A stretch of DNA of 64,000 nt, from the NCBI GenBank assembly GCA_964399545.1, contig CAYNRG010000001.1:124001-188000 (forward strand). The letters run 5' to 3'. Below the pieces are notes generated by a model. That model had not been told where the DNA came from, searched no databases, and saw nothing but the letters and a program-made list of their open reading frames with translations. Positions 58,498 to 64,000 of the stretch are shown piece by piece. How positions within the stretch are numbered: the first letter of the stretch is position 1; every line of letters begins with the position of its first letter. This stretch comes from CAYNRG01 sp964399545. Its GTDB lineage: Bacteria; Bacillota_I; Bacilli_A; Erysipelotrichales; Erysipelotrichaceae. Position numbers and translations under genes: made by a program.

Positions 58498-59138
58498 TAG
58501 TTGCACCATCAGTATTATCGTTAGATTATAGTAAAATGACAGAACAGGTTAATCAATTAAATGAGTCGAAAGCAGAATGGCTTCATTTTGATGTAATGGA
58601 TGGACATTTTGTACCCAATCTAACATTTGGCCCAGATATTTTAAAAGGGTTTAAAAAATCAACAAATTTATTTTTAGATGTTCATTTAATGGTTGAAAAT
58701 CCGTCGTATTTTTCAGATGTTTTTGCCCAAGCAGGAGCGGAGCTCATTACCTTCCATGTAGAAGCAATGTCATCGGATAAAGAAGTGGAAACACTAATTA
58801 ACAAAATTAAAGGCTTAGGATGTAAAGTGGGACTAAGTATCAAGCCGAATACTGATGTTTCTGTTGTAGAAAAATGGATATCAATGATTGATTTAGTTTT
58901 AGTAATGTCTGTTGAACCAGGGTTTGGAGGGCAGTCTTTTATGCCTGTAGCCTTAGATAAAATTAAACAGCTTAGACAATGGATTGATGATAGAAAACTA
59001 CCGGTAGCCATTCAAGTCGATGGAGGTATTAATCAAGAAACAGGAATGGAATGCAAATTAGCAGGAGCCGATGTTTTGGTTGCGGGAAGCTATATTTTTA
59101 AGAATGATATTTGTAAGTCTATAGAGGATTTATGTTGA
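58494..59138 (+). CDS. rpe: Ribulose-phosphate 3-epimerase
   Basis: A 214-residue TIM-barrel enzyme of the pentose phosphate pathway. Catalytic and metal residues lie in APSVLSLDYSKM, HFDVMDGHFVPNLTFGP, DVHLMVENP, MSVEPGFGGQSF and QVDGGINQETG. The ATG at 58494 overlaps the rsgA stop (ATGA), with AAAGGAGAGGG upstream; the frame opening at 58461 is not used. It overlaps thiN by 7 bases. Confidence 0.96.
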   Translation: MIVAPSVLSLDYSKMTEQVNQLNESKAEWLHFDVMDGHFVPNLTFGPDILKGFKKSTNLFLDVHLMVENPSYFSDVFAQAGAELITFHVEAMSSDKEVETLINKIKGLGCKVGLSIKPNTDVSVVEKWISMIDLVLVMSVEPGFGGQSFMPVALDKIKQLRQWIDDRKLPVAIQVDGGINQETGMECKLAGADVLVAGSYIFKNDICKSIEDLC

Positions 59139-59740
59139 AACGAGCTATATTGTGCTGCACATTAACAAAGAATATTCCAAGGATTGAGGGAGATTTTTTC
59201 GGTGTTGATCGTGGAGCTTTTTTTCTGGCTTCTCAAAAAATAAGGATGAAAGTCGCTTTAGGTGATTTTGATTCAGTTCAAGTCGATGAGTTGGAAAATA
59301 TTAAGTTGATGGCTGATCAACTGATTCAATTAAATCCTAAGAAAGATGAAAGCGACAGTCAGGTAGCTATTCGTTTAGCCAATGAATGGGGATATCAAGA
59401 AATTATCTTAATAGGAGCTTTAGGGAAACGGATGGATCATACTTATGTTAATTTACAGATGATGAACCAAACAAAGGTCCCATTAATAATTATTGATGAA
59501 AATAATTGTTTGTTTATAGTAGGGGAAGAAAGTCGTACCATCTTGAAAAAAGAGTATTGCTATTTATCCGTTTTTGCAATGGAGGACGCTATAATAACTC
59601 TTACAGGAGTGGGGTATCCGCTAGAAAATTATAAGTTAACAAGAGAAAATCTCATCGGTTTATCCAATGAGATTCAAGAGGAATCCTGCCATTTAACAGT
59701 GCACCAGGGTAAGATACTTGTAATACAATCAAAAGATTAA
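59132..59740 (+). CDS. thiN: Thiamine pyrophosphokinase
   Basis: A 202-residue ThiN (YloS) that transfers pyrophosphate from ATP to thiamine. Motifs: GVDRGAFFL, LGDFDSVQ, the KDESDSQVAI metal/thiamine segment and GALGKRMDHTYVNLQ. The C-terminal thiamine-binding domain ends GKILVIQS. It is the last gene of the priA-thiN run, which matches B. subtilis yloM-yloS order, and it faces rpmB across a shared terminator. Confidence 0.92.
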   Translation: MLKRAILCCTLTKNIPRIEGDFFGVDRGAFFLASQKIRMKVALGDFDSVQVDELENIKLMADQLIQLNPKKDESDSQVAIRLANEWGYQEIILIGALGKRMDHTYVNLQMMNQTKVPLIIIDENNCLFIVGEESRTILKKEYCYLSVFAMEDAIITLTGVGYPLENYKLTRENLIGLSNEIQEESCHLTVHQGKILVIQSKD

Positions 59741-59745
59741 ATAAA

Positions 59746-59776
59746 AAAGAACTGTTTTAATAACAGTTCTTTATTT
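59746..59776. terminator. Bidirectional terminator between thiN and rpmB
   Basis: An 11-bp stem (59746-59756 with 59762-59772) with A and T runs on both sides. It overlaps the rpmB stop codon. Confidence 0.85.
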
Positions 59777-59965
59777 TGATGCTTGTTGAGCTTTTAATGT
59801 TTTTAAGGCACGAGCGGAAATACGGATTCTTTGAGGTTTACCATCGATAACCACTTTCACCTTTTGTAAATTTACGTTCCATTTACGACGTGTAGCACGT
59901 AATGAATGCGAACGTTTATTTCCAGATAATGCTCCTTTTCCGGATACAGCACAAACTTTTGACAT
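59771..59965 (-). CDS. rpmB: 50S ribosomal protein L28
   Basis: A 64-residue L28. Recognisable blocks are KVCAVSGKGALSGNKRSHS, RATRRKWNVNLQKV and RIRISARALKTLK. A GAGGGGGT site precedes the ATG. It is transcribed alone from its own promoter toward thiN, the same arrangement as in B. subtilis. Confidence 0.97.
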   Translation of the reverse strand: MSKVCAVSGKGALSGNKRSHSLRATRRKWNVNLQKVKVVIDGKPQRIRISARALKTLKAQQASK

Positions 59966-60000
59966 ACCGTAACCCCCTCTCTTTTTATAATCGCTTGTAA

Positions 60001-60029
60001 ACTATAACACAGATAATAGATCAATGCAA
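60001..60029 (-). promoter_or_regulatory. Promoter of rpmB
   Basis: On the minus strand TTGCAT (60029-60024), a 17-base spacer and TATAGT (60006-60001), 36 bases before rpmB. Confidence 0.7.
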
Positions 60030-60112
60030 GACTTAAAATTAAAAAATGTTAACAAAATAGATAAAATTATATGTAAAACTATAAAAATATTCTTTTTATA
60101 GACGTAATCTTG

Positions 60113-60121
60113 TGGTATGAT
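60113..60121 (+). promoter_or_regulatory. Extended -10 promoter of ftsA-ftsZ
   Basis: TGGTATGAT 36 bases before ftsA, with only a weak TTTTTA 17 bases upstream. Confidence 0.45.
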
Positions 60122-60156
60122 TAGAAGTGTAATTCTAAAGGGGGTTTCTCAAAATT

Positions 60157-61413
60157 ATGGATAAACAAATCTTTGCAGCCCTTGAGATCACGGATTATGA
60201 AATAAGGTTGATTGTTGGAGAATTTTTCAATACTCGGTTTAATATTATTAAAGTAGAACGTGTAAACTCAAAAGGATTGAATAATTATAGAGTGGAATCT
60301 GAAGAAGAGGTTATTTCTTCAATCCAAAAAGCGGTGGAGAATGCTTCAAGGAAAATTGGTGCAAAAATTGAGAGAGTGCTTTTAGCAGTGCCGTCAATAA
60401 ATATGCATCGCTATCCATTGAAAGTAACAACGAGGATAGATTCCATTGAGAATGTTGTAACACCATATGATATTCAAAGAGCAATGAAAAAAGCGATTGC
60501 TACAAAAATTGATGATAGCTTGGCATTGATTCAAACGGTTTGTGTAAAATACACTTGTAATGGCATTGCGACAAGAAGGCCACCGATTAATGAAAAGTGT
60601 GATATGCTAACTATAGATATAGATTTGCTATGTGCTGATCGCGAGATAGCTTTTAACTTGGTTTCTTGTGTCGAACAAGCTGGTTTAGAAGTTCTAGACA
60701 TTTGTTTAGATAGCTTTGCGATTGCTAAAGAGGCAGCGGTATTTGAACAGACAGTAGATCAAAATGTTATTCTTTTGAACATTGAGCGAAAAATTTCTAC
60801 GCTAGCACTTTTATCAAAGGGAAAATTAATTCATTGTGAGAATTTAAATCAAGGATTAACGAACTGGGTTCAAAAGGTTCAAGAAACATGTGAGTTACCT
60901 TTTGAAAATCTTGCGAAGTTAATTAAGAATAATGCAGTAGTAAATTCGGAGAAACATTCTGAGGATCCTATTTATATTTGGGCTAAAGAGGGAGAAACAA
61001 AAACACTTAGTGAGAAAGAAATTAGTGAAGTAATTGAACCAAGTGTTAAAGAGTGGGTTGGAGATATCAAAGAAATGTGCCTTCCAATCTTGCAGAATGG
61101 AAAAACTGTTGTTATGATTACTGGTGAAGGGTCGGAACTTCAAGGATTATCTGAATTGTTGGCCCAGGAGTTGAGAGTAGAAGTTCGAAACTATGTACCT
61201 GAAACATTAGGAGTTCGAGTAGCGGAATTAGTATCGTGCTTAGGGTTGTTCTTTGCGTATAAAGATCAATTACCAATCATTGGATATAATAAAAGTAGTG
61301 TAGATATTCAAGCGTTTGAAAAAACGGTACATTATAAAAAAGATGAAATCGATGGTGAAGAGGAATCAATCACAAAAAAATTAAAAGGAATGCTTTTTGA
61401 AGCAAGAAAGTAA
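60157..61413 (+). CDS. ftsA: Divergent FtsA-like division protein
   Basis: A 418-residue protein of the FtsA/actin family, judged by its place before ftsZ, its length and its overall plan. That plan includes the 1C-like insert (VLLAVPSINMHRYPLKVTTRI), an adenosine-type motif ITGEGSELQGLSEL, and a C-terminal amphipathic helix ITKKLKGMLFEARK suited to membrane tethering of FtsZ. The phosphate-binding motifs are lost. DIGTT-like sequence is EITDYE (10-15), and DIGGGTTD is NIERKIST (~211-218). ATP binding is therefore doubtful. AAAGGGGGTT precedes the ATG. ftsZ follows by 12 bases. Confidence 0.8.
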   Translation: MDKQIFAALEITDYEIRLIVGEFFNTRFNIIKVERVNSKGLNNYRVESEEEVISSIQKAVENASRKIGAKIERVLLAVPSINMHRYPLKVTTRIDSIENVVTPYDIQRAMKKAIATKIDDSLALIQTVCVKYTCNGIATRRPPINEKCDMLTIDIDLLCADREIAFNLVSCVEQAGLEVLDICLDSFAIAKEAAVFEQTVDQNVILLNIERKISTLALLSKGKLIHCENLNQGLTNWVQKVQETCELPFENLAKLIKNNAVVNSEKHSEDPIYIWAKEGETKTLSEKEISEVIEPSVKEWVGDIKEMCLPILQNGKTVVMITGEGSELQGLSELLAQELRVEVRNYVPETLGVRVAELVSCLGLFFAYKDQLPIIGYNKSSVDIQAFEKTVHYKKDEIDGEEESITKKLKGMLFEARK

Positions 61414-61425
61414 GAGGATGAAGAA

Positions 61426-62481
61426 ATGGCAGATTTAAGTTATAATCAAGTTGCAAAAATTAAAGTTTTTGGAATCGGAGGTGCTGGAAATAACGCAGTC
61501 AATCGAATGGTTCAAGAGGGAGTTCAAGGTGTTGAATTTTATGTAGCGAATACAGATCTTCAAGTGTTAGATGTTTCTCCAGTAGAAAATAAGATTGTTT
61601 TGGGGAAAGACGGTTTAGGAGCGGGAGGAAATCCAGAAAATGGTGCTCGTGCAGCAGAAGAGACTGAGGCAGAGATTCGTAAAGCCATGGAAGGAGCAGA
61701 TATGATTTTCTTAACTGCTGGACTTGGTGGCGGAACTGGAACAGGAGCTTCTCCAGTATTTGCAAAAGTTGCAAAAGAAATGGGAGCGTTAATTGTCGGG
61801 ATTGTGACAAAGCCGTTTACTTTTGAAGGAAAGCGCCGAATGGTTCAGGCAGAAGAAGGATTAGAAAAGTTAAAAGAATATGTAGATAGTTTGATTATTG
61901 TTTCTAATAATAAGGTGTTAGAAGTTATTGGACATATTCCGTTCGAAGAGGCATTTAAAGAGGCAGATAATGTACTTCGTCAAGGCGTTCAAACGATTAC
62001 GGATTTAATTGCTGTTCCTGCGCTAATGAACTTAGACTTTGCTGATGTAAAATCAATTATGGAAAACCAAGGATCAGCTTTAATTGGTATTGGTATGTCT
62101 CAAGGAGATAACAAGGCACAAGAGGCAGCTCAAAAAGCTATTCAATCACCATTGTTAGAAGCTCATATTACAGGAGCTAAAAAGGCGATTGTCAATGTAA
62201 CAGGGGGCACATCTATTTCTTTATTTGATGCAAGTGAAGCTGTTGAATATATTCGCGAATCTGCTGGAAATGATATTGATATTATTTTCGGGGTGGCTAT
62301 TAATGAAAAATTAGGAGATTCAATTATTGTTACAGTAATTGCTACAGGATTTGATCTTCCTAAAGCGAAAATTCCGACACAAGGTAGACCGATACCGACA
62401 CGTGATGGATTTGAAGATGTTGTTGAAGAAATAAATGAAGAGGAAAATGATCAAATTCCAGGTTTCTTCAAGCTAAGATAA
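61426..62481 (+). CDS. ftsZ: Cell division GTPase FtsZ
   Basis: A 351-residue tubulin homologue that forms the division ring. It has GIGGAGNNAVNRM, the tubulin signature LGGGTGTGASP (~102-112) and the T7 loop NLDFADVKSIM that completes GTP hydrolysis. The linker is short, and the C-terminal peptide DQIPGFFKLR resembles the usual FtsA-binding tail. GAGGATGAAG precedes the ATG. A terminator follows. Confidence 0.97.
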   Translation: MADLSYNQVAKIKVFGIGGAGNNAVNRMVQEGVQGVEFYVANTDLQVLDVSPVENKIVLGKDGLGAGGNPENGARAAEETEAEIRKAMEGADMIFLTAGLGGGTGTGASPVFAKVAKEMGALIVGIVTKPFTFEGKRRMVQAEEGLEKLKEYVDSLIIVSNNKVLEVIGHIPFEEAFKEADNVLRQGVQTITDLIAVPALMNLDFADVKSIMENQGSALIGIGMSQGDNKAQEAAQKAIQSPLLEAHITGAKKAIVNVTGGTSISLFDASEAVEYIRESAGNDIDIIFGVAINEKLGDSIIVTVIATGFDLPKAKIPTQGRPIPTRDGFEDVVEEINEEENDQIPGFFKLR

Positions 62482-62501
62482 AAAAATAAGTTATAAAATT
62501 A

Positions 62502-62535
62502 AAACTCCCTACTAAATGAAGGGAGTTTCTTTATT
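62502..62535. terminator. Bidirectional terminator between ftsZ and the Fem gene
   Basis: A 9-bp stem (62502-62510 with 62520-62528) with A-rich and T-rich flanks. It reaches the stop of the convergent gene. Confidence 0.8.
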
Positions 62536-63748
62536 TTTCTTTCTTATATAAGAGGGTGAATAATTTTCTCTTAATTTTACTATGATAGCGATAGGACATT
62601 AAGAAAAAGTTATAGAATTGGGTTGATATGATAAAATCAAATTCACCTAGATATTCTGTAAATTCACTGCCGAAAGAGCTTTTATAGTGATAAAGTCCGT
62701 AATAAGGATCTGTTTTATCGGTGGAACCAGAAAAGCCACAGAAATCATACTTTTCAACACCAAGTTTTTGGGAAGATTGGAATGCAAAAGTATGCATATT
62801 ATCCATCCCTTGTGCAAAGGTAAATTCTTTTTTATTGTAAGTGTAAAGGTTCCATGATTTTTTCCCGATAAAGAGATTCAACCCGCAGGTAATAACCACA
62901 GATTCGCCATGAAGAGTTATTAAATCGTTTATTTTTCTTAACTCTTCCTTTTTACTATTTAAAGCAGCAAGATCTTTTGCGTATTTTTTTGAATTAATTT
63001 CTTCTGCGATAAAAGCATATCGTGCTTTTAAATTCATCTCTGTAATATAGAACTGAACATGATTTTCAAAAGCTTTGTAGAGATTTTGAAAGAACTTTAA
63101 AGGGTGAGGCTTAAAACCTTGAGTTAGTGATAAATCTTTTTCTAAAATGCAAAGATGGTCCAATTCATCAAATGAAGCAATTCGAGTTGAGATACCTGTT
63201 TTTTCTTGTCGTCGAATTGTATTTTGTCGAGACTTTGAAATATTCTTAAAAATTTCATCAAAAGGACGATTGATATCTAAGATTAAAGAGAAACGGTTGG
63301 TCCAACTTCCATTATAAGCGTAGCCATAGCCTTTATGTTGAAATCCTTCTTGAAGAAGGAAATCAGTTACAAATTCATTTGAAAAATCATCGGTTTGAAC
63401 TCCTTTGATATCTCTGGAACATCGCTGGATATTGGGATCCATGCGAATCATGAAAGCTTTCTTCTCTTTAGCAAATTTTTTGATATAATCAAGAAATGTT
63501 TTGAAAATAGGAAGTTGGTTAAAGTCTAAACATGGTCCGGTAGGGATATAAAAGTAAGATTTTCCAAACCATTTTTTCTCTAAAATTAGAGCGGTAGCGA
63601 TTAATTGATTATTTTCTTCAAGACCAACAAGATGAATATCAGATTTTTTAAAATTAGCCCACATCGGAGTTTTCATATAGTGGAGTAAGGGGTGTGAACT
63701 GATAAATGACATATATCGTGAAGGTGTTAAGTTATGGATAAATTTCAT
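62531..63748 (-). CDS. FemABX-type peptidoglycan bridge aminoacyltransferase
   Basis: A 405-residue Fem-family enzyme that adds an amino acid from aminoacyl-tRNA to the peptidoglycan cross-bridge on lipid II. Family features are the N-terminal FIHNLTPSRYMSFISSHPLLHY and MWANFKKSD, the YIPTGPCLDF strand, SKSRQNTIRRQEKTGI, a coiled-coil arm around residues 235-270 (KKYAKDLAALNSKKEELRKI) and YDFCGFSGSTD near the end. AAGGAG precedes the ATG. Which residue is added cannot be told from sequence. Confidence 0.9.
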   Translation of the reverse strand: MKFIHNLTPSRYMSFISSHPLLHYMKTPMWANFKKSDIHLVGLEENNQLIATALILEKKWFGKSYFYIPTGPCLDFNQLPIFKTFLDYIKKFAKEKKAFMIRMDPNIQRCSRDIKGVQTDDFSNEFVTDFLLQEGFQHKGYGYAYNGSWTNRFSLILDINRPFDEIFKNISKSRQNTIRRQEKTGISTRIASFDELDHLCILEKDLSLTQGFKPHPLKFFQNLYKAFENHVQFYITEMNLKARYAFIAEEINSKKYAKDLAALNSKKEELRKINDLITLHGESVVITCGLNLFIGKKSWNLYTYNKKEFTFAQGMDNMHTFAFQSSQKLGVEKYDFCGFSGSTDKTDPYYGLYHYKSSFGSEFTEYLGEFDFIISTQFYNFFLMSYRYHSKIKRKLFTLLYKKEK

Positions 63749-63773
63749 TTGGAATCTCCTTATGCTTTTTCAT

Positions 63774-63782
63774 ATTATAACA
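63774..63782 (-). promoter_or_regulatory. Extended -10 promoter of the Fem gene
   Basis: On the minus strand TGTTATAAT (63782-63774), 25 bases before the start codon, with a weak -35. Confidence 0.45.
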
Positions 63783-63812
63783 CATAATAAAGTTTGTGAA
63801 GAATAACTTTCT

Positions 63813-63840
63813 TTGAAATAAACCGTAAATTTGATATAAT
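63813..63840 (+). promoter_or_regulatory. Promoter of the PHP-domain gene
   Basis: TTGAAA (63813-63818), a 16-base spacer and TATAAT (63835-63840) with a TGA extension, 24 bases before the ATG. Confidence 0.6.
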
Positions 63841-63864
63841 GGTAAGAATGAAAAGAGGTAAGAT

Positions 63865-64000
63865 ATGAAATACTTGATTGATGTTCACACGCATACTATT
63901 AGTAGTGGTCATGCCTATAGTACGTTAAGAGAAAATATAGAAATTGCTAAAGCCAAGGGGTTGAAGTATTATGGGATTAGTGACCATACTCAGGGAATTC
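63865..64000 (+). CDS. PHP-domain metal-dependent phosphoesterase (3'-partial)
   Basis: Only the first 45 residues are in the window. They contain IDVHTHTISSGHAYSTL with the HxH metal motif of PHP domains, then YYGISDHTQG with the second conserved Asp-His. This is typical of YcdX-type phosphatases, but the rest is needed to exclude histidinol phosphatase. AAGAGGTAAG precedes the ATG. Confidence 0.8.
   Translation, partial: MKYLIDVHTHTISSGHAYSTLRENIEIAKAKGLKYYGISDHTQGI

Noticed and set aside
1..64000. CRISPR arrays, tRNA genes, prophage or conjugative modules
   Set aside because: No repeat-spacer arrays, tRNA-like cloverleaf ends or mobility genes were recognised on reading; no computational scan was possible.

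Overview
The window is a gene-dense, AT-rich stretch of chromosome from a low-GC Gram-positive bacterium (Bacillota). Marker genes include PBP1 with RecU, GpsB, a type B RNase P RNA, RNase Y with YmdB, PrpC with PASTA kinase PrkC, a Fem-type transferase and a SUF cluster in C-D-S-U-B order. A NadD-YqeK fusion, a divergent FtsA and missing neighbours (no cinA before recA, no def/fmt after priA, no ylxM before ffh) point to an Erysipelotrichia-like lineage rather than to Bacillus. That placement is inference. No tRNA, rRNA operon, prophage or CRISPR was seen. Apart from a 155-bp MITE-like element and a two-gene polysaccharide cassette, this is core genome.

Layout: 1-2973 is the yhbY / nadD-yqeK / rsfS / methyltransferase / mtnN operon. 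3031-3185 is a small inverted-repeat element with an 8-bp target duplication. 3219-5831 (-) is a hyaluronan-synthase-like glycosyltransferase with a UDP-HexNAc-type dehydrogenase, followed by a membrane thioredoxin-like gene (-). 6666-12105 is dnaD-nth, convergent pbp-recU, then gpsB and rnpB, the same arrangement as B. subtilis. 12287-22264 holds pgsA, recA, rny-ymdB, ferredoxin, miaB, an RNase J paralogue and ftsK. 22482-27388 is a BMP-type nucleoside ABC importer. 27416-30381 (-) holds a short SSB and two M16 peptidase-like genes. 30487-33750 holds pncA-pncB and an HtrA protease. 33885-37584 is ffh, rpsP, khpA, rimM, trmD, rplS.

37674-42707 is a glycolipid block: two GT4 enzymes around a flippase-like membrane protein. 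The second GT4 is fused in frame to a complete RecX domain, and yhaM follows. 42751-45183 (-) holds hit and two PrsA-like foldase genes. 45367-50068 is sufCDSUB. 50099-59740 holds 5-formyl-THF cyclo-ligase and the priA-rsmB-rlmN-prpC-prkC-rsgA-rpe-thiN run, ending at convergent rpmB. 60157-62481 is ftsA-ftsZ, then a Fem-type transferase (-) and the start of a PHP-domain gene.

The genes serve RNA processing and ribosome assembly, DNA replication and repair, envelope construction, NAD and nucleoside salvage, and Fe-S assembly. The least ordinary items are the glycosyltransferase-RecX fusion, the HasA-like/UDP-HexNAc dehydrogenase cassette beside the MITE, an RNase J and an FtsA that have lost canonical active-site residues, and a flippase gene whose promoter predicts a leaderless mRNA. 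Promoters are unusually legible: many have exact 17-bp spacing or a TGG-extended -10 box.
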